DNA from: Hyphomicrobiales bacterium
Lineage (GTDB): Bacteria > Pseudomonadota > Alphaproteobacteria > Rhizobiales > OSC116
DNA length: 64,000 nt
Assembly (NCBI GenBank): GCA_013214705.1
Contig: JABSRZ010000003.1
Coordinates: forward strand, 651,443-715,442
Direction: 5' to 3'
The notes below the pieces were generated by a model that saw nothing but the letters and a program-made list of their open reading frames with translations, was not told where the DNA came from and made no database searches. Positions 8,772 through 16,371 of the stretch are shown here, in pieces. Position numbers and translations under genes: made by a program. Within the stretch, counting starts at the first letter, position 1. Each line of letters opens with the position of its first letter.

Positions 8772-9419
8772 TCAATTTACCGATGTCAAACGCTGCGGAT
8801 AGGCAAATTTAAAGTCGCGGCCGGGCATCTGAGCAAAGCCCCTAAATTGCGCTGCATTGTCAAATTTATTTTGGCAAGTTTCAAAATATTTGTCACAACC
8901 TGTCGCCACGATGGCCGGGTCGAGACTAGGTAGATCTAAACCACACCGCCCGTCACCCAGTTGCGCGTCACATTTCTCTTGTAAAACCCGCCCCACTTGG
9001 CTTTCCAATTTTTTGGCCAAACCGTGCAAGTTAAGTTTTAAATGGCTATTGTCCAAACTAAAATTACCAATAATGCCCATTTTCACCCGGTTATATTCGG
9101 CGACATTATGCCAATTCACTTGATATAGCGTAAAGTCCGCACCCGCTAAAAAATCTGTATTTATATGCTGGTTAGTGATTGTTAGATCACCTAAATAAGT
9201 TGATATTTCAAACCCATCATCTTGCAAATTCATCCTGTGTTTGACAGACTTAATAGTGAGACCGAAATCGGCAATGTAGATTTCATTTAAAAAAGTCATA
9301 TCCCTGTCATGATCAGTTAAATAAATATTGTCATCTGCTTTGGATAGTTTCAGGCAATAACATATTTGCGTCACAGATAGGTTTATATGTTGTTTCCATT
9401 CATTATTTACAATTTGCAT
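8772..9419 (-). CDS. GTA hub protein, DUF2163/Phage_BR0599 (gp13 equivalent), internally shortened
   Basis: A 215-residue protein. The N-terminal DUF2163 part has LTDHDRDMTF, LYQVNWHNV and VGRVLQEKCDAQLGDGRCG. The C-terminal hallmark is GCDKYFETCQNKFDN and FRGFAQMPG. In the family (TIGR02218, about 280-295 residues) about 60-70 residues of the Phage_BR0599 domain separate these two cysteine motifs. Here only about 12 residues do (CGLDLPSLDPAIVATGCDK), so the first part of that domain is absent without a frame break. The paired cysteines remain. In RcGTA this protein belongs to the iron-sulfur hub between the distal tail protein and the megatron. Confidence 0.9.
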   Translation of the reverse strand: MQIVNNEWKQHINLSVTQICYCLKLSKADDNIYLTDHDRDMTFLNEIYIADFGLTIKSVKHRMNLQDDGFEISTYLGDLTITNQHINTDFLAGADFTLYQVNWHNVAEYNRVKMGIIGNFSLDNSHLKLNLHGLAKKLESQVGRVLQEKCDAQLGDGRCGLDLPSLDPAIVATGCDKYFETCQNKFDNAAQFRGFAQMPGRDFKFAYPQRLTSVN

Positions 9420-9425
9420 AGCATC

Positions 9426-10082
9426 TCAATTCAATATTTCAATCAAAGAAATTTTGGCAATTTCACTTTGGTTATGGGCGCTATGGTCAATGTCCAAACT
9501 TTGTTGTTCAAACCGCACGGCGACATCAAACTCAAAACCAGCGCTAATGACATCCCCTTGTGCCAAACCGGCCGCCGGCAAAATAGTCACCTTGCCGGTC
9601 AACAAATCCACAATATAATCGGCCGGGGTTAGCACGACTGCGTTCATAGCAATTAATGTGGTCGCCAATTTCGGCTTGGAAATGTTACGAATATAATTCT
9701 GGTCATCATCAACATTGTCACCATATTTTTTGGTCAGTTGAAAAACCGCATTCTGGCCATCATAGGTGCCAATATTTTGGTCAATTGCGTTGGGGTCTGC
9801 GTTTAGAATGCAAGATTTATGGTCCAATTTGTCGTGCCAGCGAAACCCAATTAACGGGCCTTTTCTGGCCTCATAGAAATCAGCTAACAATGCCAGTTCG
9901 GCGTCAGATTTTGCAGCAACGGCAATTTCAAACCGGCGTTTTGAGTGATATTTGCGGGCGTTTCTTTGTTCTTTGCCGGATATAAAATCTTGTATTTCAA
10001 CATTGCGGATAATAGATTTTTTTGCGCTATAGCCAATTTTGGCTGGAAATAATACATCCTGAAACGATTCAATCACGCTCAT
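9426..10082 (-). CDS. GTA distal tail protein, DUF2460 (gp12 equivalent)
   Basis: A 218-residue protein matching TIGR02217/DUF2460: F-x5-FPAKIGY near the start, then GKEQRNARKYHSKRRFEIA, FYEARKGPLIGFRWHDK and the C-terminal SAGFEFDVAVRF. The start is the ATG at 10082, which overlaps the preceding gene's TGA as ATGA, with GGAGAGG 7 nt upstream; an in-frame ATG at 10100 is less likely. Normal family length. In RcGTA it caps the tail tube. It is translationally coupled here to the tail terminator gene, although four genes usually lie between them. Confidence 0.94.
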   Translation of the reverse strand: MSVIESFQDVLFPAKIGYSAKKSIIRNVEIQDFISGKEQRNARKYHSKRRFEIAVAAKSDAELALLADFYEARKGPLIGFRWHDKLDHKSCILNADPNAIDQNIGTYDGQNAVFQLTKKYGDNVDDDQNYIRNISKPKLATTLIAMNAVVLTPADYIVDLLTGKVTILPAAGLAQGDVISAGFEFDVAVRFEQQSLDIDHSAHNQSEIAKISLIEILN

Positions 10083-10489
10083 AGCAACCTCTCCACGCAA
10101 ATATTATAGTCCATAGAGCCTTTAACGATGTCAAAATCAATCTGCTCTACACTGGTACCAATCATCTCCACGCTCAATAAATTATAGCCAGCCCCAATGT
10201 CGCCGGGTGCGAAATCGGCTTCAAATATGTCTTCTATCCGCGCCATAATATTGTGAGTTGTCAGACTGCTATCGGCCTTGGCTACCACCACCAGTTTCAG
10301 CGCGTGTTGGCGCACCTCTGTGTCCAACTCATGCACCAATTTGCTGGTGGTTTTTTGATATGATATATAGGGCAAGGTGACGTTTTCCTGCACGATGTCA
10401 TAAACGTGCAAACCGCCAGTTAAAATGGTCAAATTCGCATCTGTCGATAATTTCGAATATATCCAGCTCTTGACTTGTAAAACACTCAT
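10079..10489 (-). CDS. GTA tail terminator protein, DUF3168 (gp8 equivalent)
   Basis: A 136-residue protein of the DUF3168 family: LTGGLHVYDIVQENVTLPYISY near the start, then a beta-rich body with MDYNICVERLL at the end. In siphophages and RcGTA it closes the tail tube and joins it to the head connector. It is 10 bp after the head closure gene. Its stop codon is shared with the start of the distal tail protein gene, a junction normally occupied by the major tail protein, tail chaperone and tape-measure genes. Confidence 0.9.
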   Translation of the reverse strand: MSVLQVKSWIYSKLSTDANLTILTGGLHVYDIVQENVTLPYISYQKTTSKLVHELDTEVRQHALKLVVVAKADSSLTTHNIMARIEDIFEADFAPGDIGAGYNLLSVEMIGTSVEQIDFDIVKGSMDYNICVERLL

Positions 10490-10499
10490 AATTGCCTAC

Positions 10500-10844
10500 C
10501 TAACCCAGTTTAACGGCGCTAATTTTTAGCCACTCATTTTTTGCATCAATATCTAACACCGAAAGAATTTCATAGCTGTCGCCAGCATGTTCAATTTGCA
10601 TTTGCGGTTTAATTTCAACTTGGTAACGCAGATAAAATCGATATTTTTGCAGGTGTTTTGTGGCTTGATTGCTAAATCTGTCTTCACTTTGTTGGGGTTC
10701 CAAGCGCGCCCAACAGGTTTTCCATAGCGTTTTTGCACTCACCTCACCGCCAATCGCATCGCGGCTAACCACAATGTTATAGATATCTATTCGTTGGGTT
10801 AACTCGCCAAAATCAACCCCAAATTTGGTTTTTCTAAAGCTCAT
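10500..10844 (-). CDS. GTA head closure / head-tail adaptor (gp7 equivalent)
   Basis: A 114-residue SPP1-family head-tail adaptor. Visible marks are LTQRIDIYN, RDAIGGEV, W-x3-WARLEP and the C-terminal DSYEILSVLDIDAKNEWLKISA. Length is normal (about 110). It forms the ring that closes the portal vertex after DNA packaging. It lies 15 bp downstream of the connector gene and 10 bp upstream of the tail terminator gene, in the standard GTA order. Confidence 0.9.
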   Translation of the reverse strand: MSFRKTKFGVDFGELTQRIDIYNIVVSRDAIGGEVSAKTLWKTCWARLEPQQSEDRFSNQATKHLQKYRFYLRYQVEIKPQMQIEHAGDSYEILSVLDIDAKNEWLKISAVKLG

Positions 10845-10859
10845 AAAGCCTCTCTGTGA

Positions 10860-11429
10860 TTAGAGTCTAATTTTCTTAAACGGCGCAATCATTTCCAATA
10901 TCGACAGCGGAATTTGATGAATCTCACCCGAGGCTATCGGGCCTCTATTTTCATGCCAAAACGCCACCAAATGCAAAATGGCTTGGCCAATTGGCGCGGG
11001 TATATCTGTCGCCGCTACGCCATATCCAGCCCAAAACTGTACCCGCAAACCGGCATATTCACTGGCAATATCTGGCAAAGTTTTAATGGTTTTTAGCAAG
11101 CCATTATCTGGCTTTAAATTGGTTATATAAAAACTGTCATCAATAATGTTATAGACTTGTAGATCATCAATGATCGCCACATTTTCTATCGATATCACCG
11201 GGCTAAGCGGCAAATATATCACCCCATCTGGCGGCAAATAGTCCAGATATAACGACCATAATTGCCGCAAAAACGCGCGGTTTAATCTGGTTTCCAGTTG
11301 CACCCGTGCGGCGGTTATCATCGATGCCAGCAATGTGTCTTCGGCATTGTTATCAATTTTCAAATAGGTTTTTACATCTGCCAAAGTTACAGGTTCGGTC
11401 AGAGCTGCGGTTTCCAATATCAAAGCCAT
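10860..11429 (-). CDS. GTA head-tail connector (gp6 equivalent)
   Basis: A 189-residue protein of the phage gp6-like connector family: VTLADVKTYLKID at the N-terminus, an alpha-helical segment with AARVQLETRLNRAF, WSLYLDYLPPDG and a C-terminal IPAPIGQAILHLVAFWHENRG. In RcGTA it binds the portal and starts the connector. It begins 23 nt after a strong intrinsic terminator that separates it from the capsid gene, so its expression probably depends on read-through. Confidence 0.92.
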   Translation of the reverse strand: MALILETAALTEPVTLADVKTYLKIDNNAEDTLLASMITAARVQLETRLNRAFLRQLWSLYLDYLPPDGVIYLPLSPVISIENVAIIDDLQVYNIIDDSFYITNLKPDNGLLKTIKTLPDIASEYAGLRVQFWAGYGVAATDIPAPIGQAILHLVAFWHENRGPIASGEIHQIPLSILEMIAPFKKIRL

Positions 11430-11452
11430 AAATTTACTTTCATCAAAGCATC

Positions 11453-11480
11453 AAAAAAAGGCGCTCCTTCACAGAGCGCC
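11453..11480 (-). terminator. intrinsic terminator between capsid and connector genes
   Basis: On the minus strand a perfect 7-bp GGCGCTC/GAGCGCC stem with a 7-nt loop is followed by seven T residues. It begins 22 nt after the capsid stop codon and ends 23 nt before the connector start codon. This has every mark of a Rho-independent terminator. Inside the operon it would reduce transcription of the connector and tail genes relative to the capsid gene. Confidence 0.85.
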
Positions 11481-11502
11481 CAGTCTGGGGAGGAAATTAA
11501 GC

Positions 11503-12801
11503 CTAAGCCGCAAATTTCAGTAGCTTGATGGCATTAAAGTCATGCACGCCGCCACCCACGCGCTTGGTTGTGTAAAATAACAAATATGGTTTTGCCGAAT
11601 ATGGGTCCCGCAAAATGCTAATGCCACGGCGGTCAACAATCAGATAGCCACGGCCAAAATCACCAAAGGCAATCGGGGTATTGCCAATGGCAATGTCTGG
11701 CATTTGCTCAGCTTCGGCAATGTTATAATTTAATATAGATGCCTTGCCGCCCACATTTTCAGCCGGCCGCCACATATAATTGCCGTCTGCATCTTTTAGT
11801 TTTCTAATTTGAGCTTGGGTTTTTCGGTTCATCACCCAGTGGCTATTGGTACGGTAGCGGGCTTTTAAGCTGTAAATTAAATCCAGTAGACAATCTGATG
11901 CATCACTAGCGGCAAAGTCTCCATCTGCACCGGTGCTTACATAACCCAAACTGCCCCAGGCCCAAATTGCTTCGTCAATAGTTGGCACGTTCAAAAAGCC
12001 GGTGGGTTTGTTCACCCCATCACCATTTACAAAGGCTTCAGTTTCTTGGTCAACAAATGCCGCTTCAATTTCAGCTGCCATCCACTGTTCCAAATTCACC
12101 GCGCTGTCTTCTAATAATGAGGCAGAGGCCGCAGGCATGGCGTATAATTCCATGGTTGGGTATACCAACTCTTCTAAATCTGCGCCGTTGGTTTGGGGGC
12201 GTGCATCGGCATCGCCCACCCAACCAGAAGCAAAATCAGATATAGCAAATGGTTTCTTATAAACGCTAGATGTCACTTGTTGAATGCCAGCTATTTCACG
12301 AATCGGCGAGGCTAATTTCAAATTGGCCAGAATTTGGCTTTCGACTTGGTCAGGCACAAAATATCCGCCATCATTGCCCGTTGCCAACGAATATGCTTTG
12401 CCTTCGATAGATTCGATTTGGCTCATGCCAGTACGCATATAAGCATTAAAGGCGGCTTTTGCTTCATTATCTACGCCACCAAATTCAAGTTTATCGTTGC
12501 CCACACCCAAGGCCGGCCGTTTGGCTTTGTGGTTCAACCGGTCAATTTTAGTTTGTTGGCTGTCCAAATGAGCGTTAATTTTATTTAACTTTTGTTCCAC
12601 CAATGGGTCTGCCGCGCTGTGTTTCTCCAGCGCCGCCAAACGGTCATCATTACTATGTTTAAACTCTTCGAATGCGTGCATAAAATCATCGAATATGATG
12701 TTAATGTCACTGTCATTTTTGTTCGCCATAATTTTTGTTTCCAATTTTTGCTTTCCTATTTTGGTTTTAATATTTGCTTGTCCTGGGTGTTTATTTGCCA
12801 T
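11503..12801 (-). CDS. GTA major capsid protein, HK97 fold (gp5 equivalent)
   Basis: A 432-residue HK97-type capsid protein. An N-terminal scaffold-like helical region (about 30-95) precedes the capsid domain, which has YSLATGNDGGYFVPDQV, then LLEDSAVNLEQWMA, the AFVNGDGVNKPTGFL signature and SHWVMNRKTQAQIRKLKD. The ATG at 12801 is supported by AAGGAG 9 nt upstream; an ATG 24 codons later has no good site. The prohead protease gene upstream is expected to remove the N-terminal region. A terminator follows the gene. Confidence 0.96.
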   Translation of the reverse strand: MANKHPGQANIKTKIGKQKLETKIMANKNDSDINIIFDDFMHAFEEFKHSNDDRLAALEKHSAADPLVEQKLNKINAHLDSQQTKIDRLNHKAKRPALGVGNDKLEFGGVDNEAKAAFNAYMRTGMSQIESIEGKAYSLATGNDGGYFVPDQVESQILANLKLASPIREIAGIQQVTSSVYKKPFAISDFASGWVGDADARPQTNGADLEELVYPTMELYAMPAASASLLEDSAVNLEQWMAAEIEAAFVDQETEAFVNGDGVNKPTGFLNVPTIDEAIWAWGSLGYVSTGADGDFAASDASDCLLDLIYSLKARYRTNSHWVMNRKTQAQIRKLKDADGNYMWRPAENVGGKASILNYNIAEAEQMPDIAIGNTPIAFGDFGRGYLIVDRRGISILRDPYSAKPYLLFYTTKRVGGGVHDFNAIKLLKFAA

Positions 12802-12844
12802 TAAACACGGCTCCTTGTTGCTAAAATTAATAATTATGTGTGGC

Positions 12845-13327
12845 TTATGCGCGCATAATATTTGCCACCATACCTAGCTTATCTGCCAGTGCCGGGTTGG
12901 GTTTTGCCGGGTTTTGGGGTTTGGCAATGCGGGCTTTCACCTGCATCGGAAAAGTCACTATAGATATTTCCCACAAATCTAAATCGTGGATTAATCTGGT
13001 TTGGTCGCGTGATTTTTGGGTGGCATTTCGGGTGTTGAAACCAATCGACAAGCCGTCAATAACCTCATCTTCAATCATAATGGCTACATCATGCGCTTGC
13101 GCGGTTTTTACCGACAATCGCCCGACCACATATAAGCCCTTAGCATCCGCTTTCAATTCAAGCCATTTGCCAATCGGCTGGTTGGGGTCATGTTGCCACA
13201 GCAAACTAATGTCATTTGGTTGTTTTTGTGCCAAACATTTTTCAAATGCACTCGGTAATATGATGTCATTGCCCAAATCAACTTGGTTAAAAATGCAGGC
13301 ATATCCGGCAAATATGTCATTCATCAT
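12845..13327 (-). CDS. GTA prohead protease, HK97 family U35 (gp4 equivalent)
   Basis: A 160-residue serine protease of the U35 prohead type: YACIFNQVD and ILPSAFEKCL near the start, the catalytic His in LLWQHDPNQPIG, the Ser in DGLSIGF and the closing DLWEISIVTFPM motif. It matures the capsid by cleaving the scaffold region of the major capsid protein. The start overlaps the end of the portal gene by 11 nt; a second ATG directly follows the first. Confidence 0.94.
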   Translation of the reverse strand: MMNDIFAGYACIFNQVDLGNDIILPSAFEKCLAQKQPNDISLLWQHDPNQPIGKWLELKADAKGLYVVGRLSVKTAQAHDVAIMIEDEVIDGLSIGFNTRNATQKSRDQTRLIHDLDLWEISIVTFPMQVKARIAKPQNPAKPNPALADKLGMVANIMRA

Positions 13328-14555
13328 TTAACTCCAATTTGGGTTTTATGGTTTGCCCTGCTGGCAAGGGGCTATAGCCGACGGCTAGGCGTTTTTCTTC
13401 TAGGGTTAAAAATTCAGCCGCACTGATGCGGCGCCATAAGGCTTCGCGTTCGCCACTTAAAGCTTGTATTTTGTCCAAGTCTAATTTTAACTCTAAGCTT
13501 TGATGCCATGCCGGGCTTAACCAGCTGGCCAACCCACTGGTGAAACGGCTTACCAGTGGCAATATGGTTTGCCGCCAAAAGTTGCGGTTGGCTTCTTGAT
13601 AATTCGAAAATCTATTGTCGCCGGGAATGCCCAACAACATAGGTGGCACCCCCATTGCCAAGGCGATTTCGCGCGCCGCCACATGTTTGGCTTCAATAAA
13701 ATCCATGTCTTTGGGGCTAAAGCCCATCGCCGACCAATCTAAGCCGCCTTCTAAAATCATCGGCCGCCCGGCGTTAGCTTGGCCTTGATAAGTTTGTTCC
13801 AACTCTTGTTTCAAACGGTTAAATTGCTCATCCGTTAGGTTATTCTGGCCTTCTTGCCCGCGATATACCACCGCGCCAGACGGCCGCGCACTATTGTTTA
13901 ATAAAGATTTATTCCACTTACTGGCGGCATTGTGTATCTCTATGGCAATGCGGGCGGATTTAAACGGGCTTTGGCCATAATGGTCATCATTGGGGTTGTA
14001 AAAAGTCTGGTGCAAAATGGGCGTAATGCCATCTAATTGCTGGTTAAACAAATGTTTTTTATTGCCAATTTTATACTCATAATAGGCAGGCCAACCTTGG
14101 TCATCTAATATCACCCGCATGCGTTCGGGGCGCAGGCTATAGAGGGTTTCGGGCAGATTTTCTGCGTTGGTTAACTGTTGAATGTAACAATTACCATCAA
14201 GTAATAATTGGCTATAACAATGCTCTAGAAATTCCTGCCCAGCCATGTTGATGTTTGGCTGTCTGATTAAATCTAAAAACCGGTGGCTGGTTAATTCTTC
14301 ATCGGCCTGAAACAATTGCAAATGCACGCTGGCTGCCGCTTCCACTATCATCCGTACAGATCGATGCGCCACCGGGTTTTGGGCATAGGCGAGGCGTGCC
14401 ATCGCGGCTGTGGCTGCATCATCGGCCATATCTGTTTGGCCTAAATACCCATATTCTGCGCCATAGGAGTTCAATGGCATAAAATGTTTTCGTTCGGCGT
14501 TTGTCGGTTTTTCACCCGTTTTTTGGCCAAAACCCAGTCTTCGAAGAAATGACAT
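13317..14555 (-). CDS. GTA portal protein, HK97 family (gp3 equivalent)
   Basis: A 412-residue portal protein: AYAQNPVAHRSVRMIVEAAA, GNCYIQQL, the Y-N-P region before GQSPFKSARIAIEIHN, the central NRFSNYQEANRNFWRQTILP motif and EREALWRRISAAEFLTLEEKR near the end. It forms the dodecameric vertex through which DNA is packaged and released. It lies 37 bp after the terminase gene and overlaps the protease gene. Length is close to RcGTA's portal (about 396). Confidence 0.95.
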   Translation of the reverse strand: MSFLRRLGFGQKTGEKPTNAERKHFMPLNSYGAEYGYLGQTDMADDAATAAMARLAYAQNPVAHRSVRMIVEAAASVHLQLFQADEELTSHRFLDLIRQPNINMAGQEFLEHCYSQLLLDGNCYIQQLTNAENLPETLYSLRPERMRVILDDQGWPAYYEYKIGNKKHLFNQQLDGITPILHQTFYNPNDDHYGQSPFKSARIAIEIHNAASKWNKSLLNNSARPSGAVVYRGQEGQNNLTDEQFNRLKQELEQTYQGQANAGRPMILEGGLDWSAMGFSPKDMDFIEAKHVAAREIALAMGVPPMLLGIPGDNRFSNYQEANRNFWRQTILPLVSRFTSGLASWLSPAWHQSLELKLDLDKIQALSGEREALWRRISAAEFLTLEEKRLAVGYSPLPAGQTIKPKLELNDE

Positions 14556-14592
14556 ATTTCCCCTTCTCTTATTAAATTAATCTCATAAATGG

Positions 14593-15969
14593 TTACAGGT
14601 CTCTGATACGCGGCACATTGTCCGCGCCGTTTAATAGCAAGTGGCTAACCGCCCACACCAACGCATCGACCCGATCTGGGCTTTTTTGGCTGGCGGCAAT
14701 TTGTTGGTCAAAGTTGCACATCTCATCTTCTAGCAATTCAAACATGCCAATATGGTGTATGCGGCCTTGTTCATATAGGGCGGCAACCGGCTCGGCACGG
14801 CTTTTTTTATCTTTACGGGCAAATACGGCCGCATATGAAATATTGGCGTCAACGGTTCGCAATATGGTTTCCACCATTTCGCCGCCTTGGTTCACTTCAG
14901 CTACAATCCGGTCGACATTAAATTGATGATAAGTCTGAACCGCCTTTGTAGCCCATTTTATCGGGCTTGCTGCCTCCATGGTGATGTCCGCCAAAATATA
15001 GGCTTTTTTGTCATTGCCACGCGCCGCCACAATCATGCCGCAAGCGTTAGATTTTTTGTGGCTGGTTGCCGGCGGGTCTATGGCCAAAATAATGCGGTTA
15101 AAATCTGCATAATCATAATCTTTTTTGCGTCGACGTAGTTTTTCTATTAAGTCAGAATTCCATAACGCGCCTTGTCTATCTTCAATAATTTCGCCATAAA
15201 GCTCTTGCCTGCCTAAATTTGTACCGGCATAATTCTCATTTATATTATGCAAAAATATTGCCGCTAGGTTTTGCCTATTGTCAAAGGTCGAGGCTTTGCT
15301 GACAAAGCTTTTTTCCGAACTTAATAGATTTTTTAACTGCTTTTTATTGCGCGGTGTGGTGGTGATGACAATTTGCGGGTTATCACCCAACCGCATGCCA
15401 AATTGCAGCATGTCCCAAACCTGCTCATCATATTGCCATTTGGCAAATTCATCACACCATGCCACATGAAATTGTGGGCCACGTAAACTTTCTGGTTCCT
15501 CAGCGCTAAACAGGTTGGCAACCGCACCATTGGGCCATTCAAGCCGCTTGCGAGAGGCAATATAAGTTGGTTTTTGCTGCGGCGGGTGAATGTTTAATAA
15601 CCCACTTTCGCCTTCTAACATCACCTCTCTCACGTCATTAAAGGTTTCGCCAATCAGCGCAATGCGCCAAGCTGGCTTGGTGGCAAATGGCTTAATGCCC
15701 AACGCCATAGCCCTTATCCATTCTGCGCCAGCGCGGGTTTTGCCAGCGCCGCGGCCACCAAGTAATATCCAATTTTGCCAATTAGCTCTGGCATTTTTGG
15801 GCTGTAAATTTGGTGGCAATTGGTCATCCCTGGCCCATAAATACCAATCAAAATATAGTTGTTCTGCTTCTTTCTTAGCTAATTTAGATGCAAATTGTTC
15901 AATTTGCGGTTTGGTTAATTGCCGCAAGTTTTCGCGCAATATTGTCTCGGAGTTTTTGATCCGTTTCAT
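14593..15969 (-). CDS. GTA large terminase (gp2 equivalent)
   Basis: A 458-residue packaging motor. The ATPase domain has Walker A in LLGGRGAGKTRAGAEW, Walker B in VAWCDEF and the coupling motif VITTTPR. The C-terminal RNase H-like nuclease domain starts at IILAIDPPAT and includes VAEVNQGGEMVE. Length is normal. The ATG at 15969 makes the gene overlap the upstream small gene by 71 nt, and no ATG or GTG near the upstream stop would remove the overlap. In GTAs this enzyme packages host DNA by a headful mechanism with little specificity. Confidence 0.96.
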   Translation of the reverse strand: MKRIKNSETILRENLRQLTKPQIEQFASKLAKKEAEQLYFDWYLWARDDQLPPNLQPKNARANWQNWILLGGRGAGKTRAGAEWIRAMALGIKPFATKPAWRIALIGETFNDVREVMLEGESGLLNIHPPQQKPTYIASRKRLEWPNGAVANLFSAEEPESLRGPQFHVAWCDEFAKWQYDEQVWDMLQFGMRLGDNPQIVITTTPRNKKQLKNLLSSEKSFVSKASTFDNRQNLAAIFLHNINENYAGTNLGRQELYGEIIEDRQGALWNSDLIEKLRRRKKDYDYADFNRIILAIDPPATSHKKSNACGMIVAARGNDKKAYILADITMEAASPIKWATKAVQTYHQFNVDRIVAEVNQGGEMVETILRTVDANISYAAVFARKDKKSRAEPVAALYEQGRIHHIGMFELLEDEMCNFDQQIAASQKSPDRVDALVWAVSHLLLNGADNVPRIRDL

Positions 15970-16183
15970 AATTTACTTTTGACTCATCTGGTTTAGATAT
16001 CTCATCAGCCGCGGCCAGTTGCATAACGCGTATATTCTCAAGCGCTTTTATGATCACTGTTAAAGTCTTGGCTTGTTTTTCACAATGCGCCAAATCTGCT
16101 TGCAGTTCGGTTTTGGCCAAAAGCGACATAATTTTCATCAGTTGCTTCTCTAACTTTTTTAAAATTGATTCTTGCTTACTCAT
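15899..16183 (-). CDS. small helical protein in the position of the GTA small terminase (gp1 equivalent)
   Basis: A 94-residue, highly charged and probably all-helical protein with a coiled-coil-like first half (KKLEKQLMKIMSLLAKTELQ) and RDNIARKLAAIN near its end. The position, first in the operon and overlapping the large terminase gene, matches RcGTA gene 1, which encodes the small terminase. I see no distinct sequence motif, so assignment rests on size, composition and order. AAGGGGAA precedes the ATG at 16183. An intrinsic terminator ends 23 nt before its start. Confidence 0.75.
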   Translation of the reverse strand: MSKQESILKKLEKQLMKIMSLLAKTELQADLAHCEKQAKTLTVIIKALENIRVMQLAAADEISKPDESKVNYETDQKLRDNIARKLAAINQTAN

Positions 16184-16206
16184 TTCCCCTTGCCTTATTT
16201 AGGCAC

Positions 16207-16232
16207 AAAAAAACCCACCATGTCCGGCGGGT
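16207..16232 (-). terminator. intrinsic terminator in the leader of the GTA operon
   Basis: On the minus strand ACCCGCC pairs with GGTGGGT (one G-T pair) around a 6-nt loop and runs into a tract of T residues. It lies about 140 nt after the ycgN stop and 23 nt before the first GTA gene. It could end ycgN transcription, but a promoter-like sequence lies between them, so it may be an attenuator for the GTA operon. Confidence 0.8.
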
Positions 16233-16239
16233 GTGTCTG

Positions 16240-16260
16240 CTACATTTGTTTAACCTTTTT
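16240..16260 (-). promoter_or_regulatory. possible start-stop leader element before the terminator
   Basis: Minus-strand AAAAAGG (16254-16260) is followed after 8 nt by ATG directly joined to TAG (16240-16245). The TAG ends 7 nt before the terminator stem. A ribosome held on this two-codon element would cover the 5' arm of the hairpin. The arrangement is seen in sequence; any function is inference and may be chance. Confidence 0.3.
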
Positions 16261-16271
16261 TACTGTGTTCT

Positions 16272-16300
16272 AAAATAGCTAGGTATTGGCGTACGGTCAA
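16272..16300 (-). promoter_or_regulatory. candidate sigma70-type promoter of the GTA operon
   Basis: Minus-strand TTGACC (16295-16300), a 17-nt spacer and TATTTT (16272-16277). Transcription would begin near 16265, about 33 nt before the terminator hairpin. Five of six and four of six consensus matches with ideal spacing; found by eye and untested. Confidence 0.45.
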
Positions 16301-16371
16301 ATGTTCATTTTCCTAACCACACTTAATCCCCGCCATGTATATAAAAAGATTAGATGTTTAATATCAGTTGC

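Noticed and set aside
12840-13331. 163-codon open frame on the plus strand
   Set aside because: It is antisense to the prohead protease gene, which has clear family motifs; there is no family match or ribosome binding site.
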